Assembly: GCF_048569485.1 (NCBI RefSeq)
Contig: NC_134355.1
Coordinates: forward strand, 558,190,142-558,254,141
Reading direction: 5' to 3'
DNA from: Anomaloglossus baeobatrachus
Taxonomy: Eukaryota; Chordata; Amphibia; Anura; Aromobatidae
Length of the DNA stretch: 64,000 bases
The notes beneath the pieces are model-generated. The model did no database searches. It worked only from the letters and a program-made list of their open reading frames with translations, and was not told the origin of the DNA. This document shows positions 10,827 to 21,248 of this stretch, one piece after another (positions within the stretch are counted from its first letter, which is position 1; the number at the start of each line of letters is the position of its first letter). Both the position numbers and the translations under genes were made by a program.

Positions 10827-10985
10827 CTCTTAATAGATGTGTGACTCATCTTACTCAGCGGTCTTCAGATTTGAGAGTGGGCATGATAAATTAACCCCTC
10901 AGTTTAAAAACAAGCCAAATACAGAGAGAGCACTCAAAGGAGTTATTCCCTTGTCGTAAATGAATGTCTCCAGTGGCAGGATATT

Positions 10986-11252
10986 ATAAAGAAACAAACC
11001 GTGCTCTACTCAACTGCCTATTGGCTGCGGCACTGATGTCATGTTGACTGCGTAGCAGCAAATCAATACGTCCAGTGACTGAAGGGAGCGTTCTGCCTAC
11101 ATTAGCACAGCCTCTGAGCTCACTGATTGGTGGCCACACTGTTGACGTAACGTCAGGACCGAGGCCTATGCCAGTGACCAGGAGGAGCAGCAGAGACTCG
11201 CTGGTGAACCTGGGTAGAGTGATTATACTGTAGCTCGGTTTGTTTCTTTATC
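10986..11252. repeat. inverted-repeat element
   Basis: ATAAAGAAACAAACCG at the left and CGGTTTGTTTCTTTAT at the right form clean terminal inverted repeats around GC-richer sequence. Probably a MITE; no duplication resolved. Confidence 0.5.
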
Positions 11253-11606
11253 ACCTACAACCATTTACAACCTCTTGAAGGGAACAGCTGCCGCTTGCTT
11301 CACATATGATATTTTACCCATACAAGTCAATGTGCAATCTGGGTAATACCTCCAGAGTAAGATACACTCTTTGTAGTTAATTTTTACTATTTTTACCAAG
11401 AATGAAGATCATAAGTAGAAGACCCCCCACTATTAACTAAGAAATGGTTTACTAATAAAGACAAAAAAATAGTTTAAAAGGAATCTGTCATGCCATTTTT
11501 CTATATTAAACTGTCCCTTGTTGTCTTGTTAGTGATGCAATGTGCATCAATTACATGGTGTTCTCAAACAATAGATCCCAGTAGTTTTCTATTAAAAAAA
11601 CTTTGT

Positions 11607-11614
11607 ATGTTTAG
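11607..11614. repeat. 8-bp target-site duplication of the hAT, left copy
   Basis: ATGTTTAG, repeated exactly at 18701-18708. Both copies lie in the host foldback, proving that the hAT inserted later. Confidence 0.95.
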
Positions 11615-11830
11615 TAGTGATGAGCGAGCATGCTTGTCACTACTCGGTACTCGCACGAGTATCACTGTACTCGGGCTGCTCGGCGGGGACCGAGTAATCT
11701 CGCGATACTCGTGCTTTACTCGTGGTCTTCATTTCTGCATGTTGGCGCTCTTTTGAGAGCCAGCCCTCATGCAGGGATTGGCTGGCAGACCACTGCAATG
11801 CCACAGCCCTGTTAGTTGTGGAATTGCAGT

Positions 11831-11870
11831 GATTGGCCGGCCTGCACAGCGTCACCGAGCCTTTATATAG
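11831..11870 (+). promoter_or_regulatory. putative hAT promoter (CCAAT and TATA)
   Basis: An inverted CCAAT box (GATTGG, 11831-11836) precedes a TATA box (TTTATATAG, 11862-11870) by about 25 bp. Both lie just inside the left end and upstream of the transposase on the same strand. Position and spacing are right for the element's own promoter; no transcript evidence is available. Confidence 0.5.
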
Positions 11871-12300
11871 GCCGGCGCGCTGTGCTCTGCTCACAGCTAT
11901 TCTGACAGTGAGTGTAGGGAGAGTGTCGCTGATTCAGGGAAAGCTTTGCGGCCCTTTATAGCTTTTTCAGTTGCAGGGCTGCAAACAGTGTGACCAAAAG
12001 TCCTTCTCAGGACTATTCTAGTTGTATACAGGCAGGCAGGGTATAGCCAGGTCGGCGTACAGTAGCAGAGTCCTTCTCAGGACTATTGTTGCTATATACA
12101 GGCAGGGTATAGCCAGGTCTGAATACAGGCTAGTGACCAAAAGAGTCCTTGTCAGGACTATTGTAGCAGTATACAGGCAGGCAGGCAGGCAGGGTAGTGG
12201 TGACCGTATACCAGCCTTCATATCTGGGGCTGGTGTACACAGTGTAAAACAGTCCAGATAGTGTCTGACTTGTCTGTACTGTAATTGTCGCTCCCCAAAA

Positions 12301-13560
12301 AAACCTGTTAGGTTATTATTGCGTCCGTGCTTGGTTTTTAAAACCGCACGTGTGTGCCTGTTGGTGGCAGCGTACAGGTGCACTGGTGTGCGTTTTTACC
12401 AAACTATTATATAACGCACAAGTGTAGTGTATAATACACGTCAGTCAGCAGTGGCTGATAGTGTCAGAGTTCTTAATTTTTGCTCCTAAAACCTGTGTTA
12501 GGTTATTATTGCGTCCGTGCTTGGTTTTTAAAACCGCACGTGTGTGCCTGTTGGTGGCAGCGTACAGGTGCACTGGTGTGCGTTTTTACCAAACTATTAT
12601 ATAACGCACAAGTGTAGTGTATAATACACGTCAGTCAGCAGTGGCTGATAGTGTCAGAGTTCTTAATTTTTGCTCCTAAAACCTGTGTTAGGTTATTATT
12701 GCGTCCGTGCTTGGTTTTTAAAACCGCACGTGTGTGCCTGTTGGTGGCAGCGTACAGGTGCACTGGTGTGCGTTTTTACCAAACTATTATATAACGCACA
12801 AGTGTAGTGTATAATACACGTCAGTCAGCAGTGGCTGATAGTGTCAGAGTTCTTAATTTTTGCTCCTAAAACCTGTGTTAGGTTATTATTGCGTCCGTGC
12901 TTGGTTTTTAAAACCGCACGTGTGTGCCTGTTGGTGGCAGCGTACAGGTGCACTGGTGTGCGTTTTTACCAAACTATTATATAACGCACAAGTGTAGTGT
13001 ATAATACACGTCAGTCAGCAGTGGCTGATAGTGTCAGAGTTCTTAATTTTTGCTCCTAAAACCTGTGTTAGGTTATTATTGCGTCCGTGCTTGGTTTTTA
13101 AAACCGCACGTGTGTGCCTGTTGGTGGCAGCGTACAGGTGCACTGGTGTGCGTTTTTACCAAACTATTATATAACGCACAAGTGTAGTGTATAATACACG
13201 TCAGTCAGCAGTGGCTGATAGTGTCAGAGTTCTTAATTTTTGCTCCTAAAACCTGTGTTAGGTTATTATTGCGTCCGTGCTTGGTTTTTAAAACCGCACG
13301 TGTGTGCCTGTTGGTGGCAGCGTACAGGTGCACTGGTGTGCGTTTTTACCAAACTATTATATAACGCACAAGTGTAGTGTATAATACACGTCAGTCAGCA
13401 GTGGCTGATAGTGTCAGAGTTCTTAATTTTTGCTCCTAAAACCTGTGTTAGGTTCTTAGTGCGTCCGTGCTTGCATTTAAAAACCGCACGTGTGTGCCTG
13501 TCGGTGGCAGCGTACAGGTGCACTTGTGTGCAATTTCCAGAAACTTTGATATAACGCACA
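12301..13560. repeat. 190-bp tandem array inside the hAT
   Basis: The word GGTTATTATT recurs at 12311, 12501, 12691, 12881, 13071 and 13261, exactly 190 bp apart, with a diverged seventh copy at 13451. The six inner copies look identical. The array would lie in the 5' leader of the transposase transcript. Confidence 0.95.
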
Positions 13561-13600
13561 AGTAGTGAATATACACGTCAGCAGTGCACAGCATTGCAAA

Positions 13601-16600
13601 ATGCGCAAGGGCATTGGCAAGGAACAAGGAAGTGGACGTGATGGTGGTGCAGGCAGAGGCCGAGGTCGTGGGCAAGCTCTAATTTCGCCACAACAAAGGG
13701 CCACATCTAGTCGCTCGCACGTCCTGTCCCAAATTCTTGGGGACCGCAGCAGTACACCGCTCTTGAACCAAGACCAGTGTCAACAGGTTGTTAGTTGGAT
13801 AGCGGATAATGCTTCCAGTCAGATTGGCACCACCACAAACACTCTGTCTTCCACACGGTCAAGTGTCAGTAGCCGTGATACTGCACCGCACATTTCTGAA
13901 CCTGATCCTCCTTCCTACCACCAGGCTGAGTACACGTCCTCCTCGGACATTAATGATCCCACACTTGGACACTCGGAAGAGCTGTTCACGTTTCCATTCA
14001 CACATTCTGGCCTCTCGCCAGCTCATATTGAAGTGGGTCATGAGGAGATCGTCTGTACAGATGGCCAAATATTTGAGCAGCCACGTTCTCACGAAGTTGG
14101 CAACGTGTCTCAACAAGTGGTGGACGATGATGAGACACAATTGTCAGCAAGTCAGGAGGAGGAGCAGGGTGCGGAAGAGGAAGACGACGTGGTGGATGAT
14201 CCAGTAACTGACCCAACCTGGCAGGAGGATATGCAGAGCGAGGACAGCAGTGCACAGGGGGAGGGAGGCGTAGCATCACAACAGGCAGTAAGAAGCAGGG
14301 TGGTGGCCCCAGGCAGAAGTCAGGCAACCGTTCCCCGGAACAACACGACGACACAAGGTGCCTGTACAAATGTTAGGTCTTCACGAGTCTGGCAGTTTTT
14401 TAAGTTGGATCCAGATGATTCAAAAAAGGCCATTTGCAACACCTGCCGTGCCAGCATCAGCAGGGGTACCAAAACTAGCAGCCTGACCACCACCAGCATG
14501 ATCAGGCACATGTCAGCCAAGCACCCGACTTTGTGGGAAGTACAACAGAGTCGAGGAGCAGTGCTTGCTGATGTCACTGCTACGTCTTCGCTGGTTGTGC
14601 ATGCGAGCCAATCCTCTGTCCATGCTGCCTGCGAACAAGCCTCCTCCACTCCTGCACCTGCAGTTGCCTACGCAGAAAGAACACCATCATCAAGCACGTC
14701 CTTGTCCCAGCGCAGCGTTCAGTTATCCATTCAGCAAACCTTTGAACGCAGGCGCAAATACACTGCCAACACCCCACATGCCACAGTTCTAAATGCTAAC
14801 ATTTCGCGACTGCTTGCGCTGGAAATGTTGCCTTTTAGGCTGGTGGAGACAGAAGCATTCCGTGACCTGATGGCGGCAGCTGTCCCACGTTACTCGGTCC
14901 CCAGCCGCCACTATTTCTCCCGGTGTGCCGTCCCCGCGTTGCATAACCACGTGTCACAAAACATCACACGTGCCCTGAACAACGCTGTTTCACCCAAGGT
15001 CCACCTAACCACAGACACGTGGACAAGTGCTTGTGGGCAAGGCCGCTACATCTCGTTGACGGCACACTGGGTTAATATTGTGGAAGCTGGGACCCAGTCT
15101 GAGCGAGGGACGGAACACGTCCTTCCCACACCAAGGTTTGCAGGCCCTACCTCAGTCAGTGTTTCACCCACACTCTACAGCTCCGGAATGTCATGCTCTT
15201 CAGCCTCCTCCTCCTCCTGCGCATCCTCATCCACTGTGCCCTCCACACCAGTCACAAGCTGGAAGCACTGCAGCACTGCCTCGGCGAAGCGGCAACAGGC
15301 TGTGCTGAAGCTAATCTGCATAGGTGACAAACCCCACAATGCAGAAGAGCTGTGGACAGCTCTGAAACAGCAGGCAGATCACTGGCTCACACCTCTGAAC
15401 CTAAAGCCAGGAAAGGTCGTTTGTGACAATGGCCGGAACCTGGTGGCGGCTTTGAGGCGAGGCCAGCTGACACATGTTCCATGCGTGGCCCATGTGCTCA
15501 ACCTCGTGGTTCAGCGGTTTATAAAGTCATACCCAGAGCTGTCTGATCTGCTGGTAAAAGTTCGCCGCCTGTCTGCACATTTTCGAAAGTCACCTACTGC
15601 TTCAGCCGGCCTTGCCGGCTTTCAGCGCCGTTTGCATCTTCCGGCTCACAGACTGGTGTGTGATGTCCCCACGCGTTGGAATTCAACTCTGCACATGTTG
15701 GTCAGGATATGTGAGCAGAAGAGGGCAGTTGTTGAGTACCTGCATCACCTAAGCCGTCGGGAAATGGGTCAAACTCCACACATAACACCTGAGGAGTGGA
15801 GATGGATGTCAGACCTATGTACCATCCTCCAAAACTTTGAGGACTCCACCAAGATGGTGAGTGGTGATGACGCCATTATTAGCGTCACCATACCGCTACT
15901 CTGCCTTCTAAAACGGTCCCTGCTGAAAAACAAACATGATGCATTGCAGGTGGAGCGCAATGAGTTGCAGCAAGAAACAGTAGTGGGTGTGGGTGATAAC
16001 ACACAGCCCAGCCTCGTCTCATCACAACGTGCAGTGGAGGACTATGACGAGGAGGAGGATGAAGACATGGAGCAACTCTCCGGCCAAATTGAGGATATGA
16101 CATGCACACCAGTCATATCCTCGATTCAGCGTGGCTGGCCAGAGGACAGGGTAGATGAGGAGGAGGAGGAGGAGGAGGAGGAGGACAGCATGTTCAGTCA
16201 TCTTGTTGGTCAGGCTACTGAAGTCCTGGCTGTTAAGAGTCTGGCGCACATGGCTGACTTTATGGTAAGCTGCCTGTCTCATGACCCTCGCGTTAAGAAC
16301 ATCTTGGCCGACAATCATTACTGGTTGGTAACACTGTTAGACCCACGCTACAAGGAGAACTTTTTGTCTCTTATTCCCGTGGAGGAGAGGTCAACCAAAA
16401 TGCAGCAGTTTCGGAAGGCCATACTCACGGAAGTAGGCAAAGCATTCCCCTCACAAAACGCTAGCGGCATAGGTCAGGAATCAGTGGACAACCGAGGCGT
16501 ACAGCCGAGAGAGGCACAAGTCCAATCCGCCAGAGGTAGGGGAACAGTCTTTAAGATGTGGGACAGTTTTCTCAGCCCCTCACGTACCACAGCCCCTGAG

Positions 16601-16867
16601 GTGCGGGTTAGTGCCACAAGAAATCCTAAGTTTGCCCAGATGCTGAAGGAGTACCTTGCAGATCGAACAACTGTACTCCGACATTCCTCTGTGCCTTACA
16701 ATTATTGGGTATCCAAGCTGGACACGTGGCATGAATTGGCTCTCTACGCCTTGGAAGTCCTGGCCTGCCCTGCTGCTAGCGTTTTGTCAGAGCGTGTTTT
16801 AGTGCCGCAGGTGGAATCATTACAGATAAACGCACCCGCCTGTCAACTGAAAATGCTGACAGGCTGA
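13601..16867 (+). CDS. hAT transposase with BED zinc finger, one late frameshift
   Basis: The DNA-cutting and joining enzyme of the surrounding element. I start at ATG 13601; the open frame extends twelve codons further upstream to a GTG. In order: a Gly/Arg-rich N-terminus, acidic Ser-rich spacer, BED zinc finger at about residues 259-309 (CNTC then HMSAKH), the hAT RNase-H-like core with LTTDTWTS (about 472), VCDNGRNL (about 608), CVAHVLNL, DVPTRWNSTL (about 693) and LLDPRYK (about 913), a Glu run at about 853-862, and a hATC dimerisation region. At 16797-16800 there are four T where three would keep frame; the frame seen ends at 16867. Removing one T restores the usual SERVFSAAGGIITDKRTRLS ending and a stop at 16939-16941. 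It is therefore broken by one base, or this is a sequencing error. Confidence 0.9.
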   Translation: MRKGIGKEQGSGRDGGAGRGRGRGQALISPQQRATSSRSHVLSQILGDRSSTPLLNQDQCQQVVSWIADNASSQIGTTTNTLSSTRSSVSSRDTAPHISEPDPPSYHQAEYTSSSDINDPTLGHSEELFTFPFTHSGLSPAHIEVGHEEIVCTDGQIFEQPRSHEVGNVSQQVVDDDETQLSASQEEEQGAEEEDDVVDDPVTDPTWQEDMQSEDSSAQGEGGVASQQAVRSRVVAPGRSQATVPRNNTTTQGACTNVRSSRVWQFFKLDPDDSKKAICNTCRASISRGTKTSSLTTTSMIRHMSAKHPTLWEVQQSRGAVLADVTATSSLVVHASQSSVHAACEQASSTPAPAVAYAERTPSSSTSLSQRSVQLSIQQTFERRRKYTANTPHATVLNANISRLLALEMLPFRLVETEAFRDLMAAAVPRYSVPSRHYFSRCAVPALHNHVSQNITRALNNAVSPKVHLTTDTWTSACGQGRYISLTAHWVNIVEAGTQSERGTEHVLPTPRFAGPTSVSVSPTLYSSGMSCSSASSSSCASSSTVPSTPVTSWKHCSTASAKRQQAVLKLICIGDKPHNAEELWTALKQQADHWLTPLNLKPGKVVCDNGRNLVAALRRGQLTHVPCVAHVLNLVVQRFIKSYPELSDLLVKVRRLSAHFRKSPTASAGLAGFQRRLHLPAHRLVCDVPTRWNSTLHMLVRICEQKRAVVEYLHHLSRREMGQTPHITPEEWRWMSDLCTILQNFEDSTKMVSGDDAIISVTIPLLCLLKRSLLKNKHDALQVERNELQQETVVGVGDNTQPSLVSSQRAVEDYDEEEDEDMEQLSGQIEDMTCTPVISSIQRGWPEDRVDEEEEEEEEEDSMFSHLVGQATEVLAVKSLAHMADFMVSCLSHDPRVKNILADNHYWLVTLLDPRYKENFLSLIPVEERSTKMQQFRKAILTEVGKAFPSQNASGIGQESVDNRGVQPREAQVQSARGRGTVFKMWDSFLSPSRTTAPEVRVSATRNPKFAQMLKEYLADRTTVLRHSSVPYNYWVSKLDTWHELALYALEVLACPAASVLSERVLVPQVESLQINAPACQLKMLTG

Positions 16868-17130
16868 CTCTGATAAAGATGAACAAGGGTTGGATTGGGC
16901 CAGACTTCACCACACCACCAGCAAATGAGAGCGGAATTTAAAGTTTGCCATGTACCTCCACTCACCCATGGGTACACTTCTCGACTTTGGATAATCGCTG
17001 GACTGCTCCTCCTTCTCCTCATGCGCCATCATGATGACCGTTACAATAGTTAGGTCTTTGTTTCAGGTATACCCCCAGTGGTAAATTTTTTCGCCCATTC
17101 TTTGCAGAATGGACATTACAACGACAGGAG

Positions 17131-18250
17131 ACCCGCTCCTTTGCAATGGGAACAATGTTTTGAGGCCCTCATGCACGTCTCTACCCAGGGACAACGTGGA
17201 GCCTCCCAATTTTTGGCTGCCCTGCCTAAGGGCTATACTGAAATACACCCACTTCCTTAAAATGGACACTTAATGTTTTGAGGCCATCATGCACGTCTCT
17301 ACCCAGGGACAATGTGGAGCCTCCCAATTTTTGGCTGCCCTGGCAAAGGGCTATACTGAAATACACCCACTTCCTTAAAATGGACACTTAATGTTTTGAG
17401 GCCCTCATGCACGTCTCTACCCAGGGACAATGTGGAGCCTCCCAATTTTTGGCTGCCCTGCCTAAGGGCTATACTGAAATACACCCACTTCCTTAAAATG
17501 GACACTTAATGTTTTGAGGCCATCATGCACGTCTCTACCCAGGGACAACGTGGAGCCTCCCAATTTTTGGCTGCCCTGGCAAAGGGCTATACTGAAATAG
17601 ACCCACTTCCTTAAAATGGACACTTAATGTTTTGAGGCCATCATGCACGTCTCTACCCAGGGACAATGTGGAGCCTCCCAATTTTTGGCTGCCCTGGCAA
17701 AGGGCTATACTGAAATACACCCACTTCCTTAAAATGGACACTTAATGTTTTGAGGCCCTCATGCACGTCTCTACCCAGGGACAATGTGGAGCCTCCCAAT
17801 TTTTGGCTGCCCTGCCTAAGGGCTATACTGAAATACACCCACTTCCTTAAAATGGACACTTAATGTTTTGAGGCCATCATGCACGTCTCTACCCAGGGAC
17901 AACGTGGAGCCTCCCAATTTTTGGCTGCCCTGGCAAAGGGCTATACTGAAATAGACCCACTTCCTTACAATGGGCACTTCAGGTTTAAAGGCCATCATGC
18001 ACGTCTCTATCCAGGGACAATGTGGAGCCTCCCAATTTTTGGCTGCCCTGCCTAAGGGCTATACTATAATACACCCACTTCCTGACAATGGACACTTAAT
18101 GTTTTGAGGCCCTCATGCACGTCTGTATGCAGGGGCATTGGTGAACCTCACAATTTTGGACTGCCCTGGCAAAGGAAAATACTACAAAGACTCACTTCCT
18201 CAAAATGGGCACATTAGACTCAAGAGGCCTTCATGTACGTCTCTTCTCAG
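17131..18250. repeat. 118-bp tandem array in the hAT 3' part
   Basis: ATGCACGTCT words recur every 118 bp from 17171 to 18115 (nine copies, the last diverged). Variants CCCTC/CCATC, CCTAAG/GGCAAAG and ACACCC/AGACCC show that copies 2-3-4 match copies 5-6-7, so a 354-bp trimer was itself duplicated. Confidence 0.95.
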
Positions 18251-18700
18251 GGACATCGGAGTGCCACACAATGTTTTCACGTAAAATCTTTCATGTATTA
18301 ATCTCAAAAAGTAACATACACCAGATCTATCTCACTATTGGGTATGTGCCCTTAACATTTCCGCCATGAAAAATCATTTTGGGGTCATTTTGGAAGGTTT
18401 TCTGGTGAGTCCGTAAAAATGGCGTAAAACGCGGACAAAATTGTTCACAGCTGTGACTTTTGAGTGATAAATGCTTCAAGGGGTCTTCCCCATGCTGTTG
18501 CCATATCATTTGAGCACTCTTCTGAGACTTTTGTGCCATTTTTAGGGTTTCTCCATGCTGCCGGGAGGTCATTTCACAAAAATACTCGGGTCTCCCATAG
18601 GATAACATTGGGCTCGTTGCTCGGGCCGAGTACACGAGTATCTTGGGAGGCTCGGCACGAGCTTCGAGCACCCGAGCTTTTTAGTACTCGCTCATCACTA

Positions 18701-18708
18701 ATGTTTAG
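18701..18708. repeat. 8-bp target-site duplication of the hAT, right copy
   Basis: ATGTTTAG, exact copy of 11607-11614. Confidence 0.95.
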
Positions 18709-19200
18709 GTGATGGCATCAAAGACCTTCTGCTTCAGTCATTGGGGTGGCGCTTTGTAGCTTTTCAATCACGGTCAGTCACTACTGAATGTGGGTGTCTG
18801 TCCCCCAGCTTCTATTCATATGTGCATAGGCTCCAGAGCATGAATACATATGACATGAAGCTGGGTACGTATATCCACATTCAGTGCGCATGCCCAGAAC
18901 ATTGATGGGCAGTGCACAAGTGAGGGATTTACAAGCCAATTGCCGTGATGTTGGGCCAGTCACGGCAATCAGACTGCGATGGACGTGCAATACTTTGAAG
19001 AGGACAGCGACTGACTGTGACTGAAACGCTACAAAGCGCCACCCAAGTGACTGAAAGAGACCTAATGATAAAAAGTGTTTTTTAGATGAATACTGTGAAC
19101 TTTTGTTTGAGAACACCATGTTAGTAACGTACATTACATGACTAACAACAAAATGGGGACAGTTTAATATAGAAAAATGATGCAACAGGTTCCCTTTAAA

Positions 19201-19943
19201 GGACAATCTAGAGATCAGTGAAGTCACTGAGAGATGAAGGTGAAAAGATAGAAATTATTTCTAAATTCTTTATACAGAATAATAAAAAATGCTTGTCCTG
19301 CTGTACTTACCATATACAAGCTTCATGGTGGTATAATGGAGTCAGCTCTATTCAAGGTCTTTCCACCTACAAATGAAATAAAATAACATTTGTGCTGCGT
19401 GGTGCAGTATACATTCTGAGCAACAAGCAACTTTTTGTTTAGCAATCTTTACATTGCTGACTGTGATAATACATAACATTTATAATAAAATGATTTACAT
19501 CACCGCCAAGATACCATAAGATTATAAGAGAAATAATTTTCCATCCCTGAAACAATGTACCAAACCAATGTTAACCTGTGGTCAGTGAAGTGAATTGTGA
19601 ACCTAAAAGTAACACTTTCCCTGTTATTGTAATTTTCAGTGCCCCCTTCCCCAGGCACCCTACAAAAATGTTATCCTTTCCTTTACCTTAGGCAAATATT
19701 AATTATTCCTGTATATAAGGTATGCTGGTGCATTCCCCCCTACCCCACCACACTACAGAGGCCTAACATGGTTTAATCATGCAAGGTTTCTGAGAGTAGT
19801 TAATTAGAAACTCTTTAAGGCATCTTTACACTGTGGTTTTTTTCTGCCATTTTTTGAGTTGGAACACTCATAAAATCACAAAAAAAGCGCCTCAGAAAAA
19901 CTACAAAGAAGTATCCCATTAATTTGTATAGAAGAACTTTTCC
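19201..19943. other. no gene recognised
   Basis: About 740 bp, A/T-rich, short frames only. I see no repeat boundary. Confidence 0.5.
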
Positions 19944-21038
19944 TGTGGCACCCCTGAGGCTTCAGTCGCCACAGAGTACTGCACCTGATCTAAGGTGTAA
20001 TGCTTAACTAGGATGCAGAGGAGGTCGGTACCGTTTTCACCACTTACACAACTCAAACACACAACCAGGTTGCCCCCCCCAATGGGGACCAGGCTAGGGT
20101 AGGGTCTTAAGGTAGTATTCAAACATGGGGGCACCACCCACTAGTGACAGGGACCCGGGGAAGGAGAAGCCACTAGGGGGGGTGAAGAGCCAACAAAACA
20201 GTTAGGGAGTTCTCCGGCAGGAGAGGAAAGGAGCAGACATGTCTCACCGGTGCTCCGGTTGGACTCAGGAGTTGTTCTTGCGGTTGCCGCGGTGAGAGCT
20301 TAATCGCTCCCTTGGAACTGGCACCACGTAGGGTGCAGGCCCCCGAGGGAAGATCACACTTCAAGTTGTTTTTTTCGAGAATCGGCCGGGACGGGGAGGT
20401 TGCAAGCTTCCCTGGCCACACAGAGCCCGAAAGCACAATGCAATATAGGATCCGGAGCCTTGGACGGAACCAGGCCCCATTGAGGAACCATGGCACCTGC
20501 AAATAGGGACAAGAGTACTACTCGAGACGGATCGGGGTCCCCAAGTAGCTTTAAGCCATGGGGATCCGACACACAGTGCACAAGTAGGGCCCACTGAATC
20601 CCACACCGGACTGACCTCCAAAGGAATCTGCGTTCGACAAGGCTCATCACAGCGAGTGACCAGTATTATCCGAGGCAAGCGGCACAAAGAGTGAGTAAAG
20701 ACACCTGGAACCGCAGCATCTTACTCGGACCTCGGCGCCCCGCGCCTCGGCGACAAAAGGCCATCGACATCTCTACTCCCGTCATCATCCTCCCTGGGGC
20801 CCGCTCCACCTGTGGGGAGCGACATCATCTCTGCTCCTATTACCATCAGCCCCAGAAGAAAGCAACAGCAGCGGCGGCTACTACAACCCCCATCATCCTC
20901 CCTCCTTATTGGTGTACACCGCGGGACACGAAGCCGGGCAGGCCACCGCAACATCCCAGACCATCACACCAGTAACTGTGACGAGTAACTCAGGTACGAG
21001 ACCCCGTGCCTGAATCTCCCTGCCCCCAGGGTGCTACA
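19944..21038. mobile_element. solo-LTR-like fossil, copy 1
   Basis: About 1.1 kb, starting TGTGGCACCCCTGA and ending GTGCTACA (TG...CA ends). Its start and size match the sequence at 35305-36405, so both belong to one LTR family. No internal coding region and no second LTR nearby, so it looks like a solo LTR. No clear target duplication was seen, suggesting that it is older than copy 2. Family within the LTR retroelements not determined. Confidence 0.55.
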
Positions 21039-21248
21039 TTTACTCTTCATATGTTTAGGCTTTCAAAGACGCCAAGAAGTAACGTACATTCTTCAGCCAT
21101 TTTCCGCTAGGAATACACTCAATACGTTACAAAGCAAGTCAATTGGAAGGAAAAAAAAGAGGCCAAGAAGATGCACAGAATCTTGCTAGCATTCTATTCA
21201 TTGCTTTATGAATTAAAAAATAATACCTGGAAAATGCCAGTATAAATA

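Larger units (their letters stand above)
11615..18700 (+). mobile_element. 7.1-kb near-complete autonomous hAT transposon
   Basis: Terminal repeats are TAGTGATGAGCGAG at both ends, flanked by the exact 8-bp duplication ATGTTTAG. Subterminal regions are dense in ACTCG/CGAGT words in both orientations, likely transposase-binding sites. From left to right it holds a promoter, a 190-bp tandem array, one long transposase frame and a 118-bp tandem array. The intact duplication, open transposase and homogeneous arrays point to a recent insertion. Confidence 0.9.
11473..19200. mobile_element. older foldback element that hosts the hAT insertion
   Basis: Left end TTAAAAGGAATCTGTCA and right end CAGGTTCCCTTTAAA are inverted. 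Further in, TTCTATATTAAACTGTCCC pairs with GGGACAGTTTAATATAGAA. Without the hAT insert the element is about 0.6 kb. The same GGGAACCTGTCA-type terminus occurs at 59091. Confidence 0.6.

Noticed and set aside
17063-17998. Repeated 68-codon minus-strand frames
   Set aside because: Created by the 118-bp tandem array in the hAT element.
20173-20975. Several GC-rich frames of 77-109 codons
   Set aside because: Inside the solo-LTR fossil; no homology seen.
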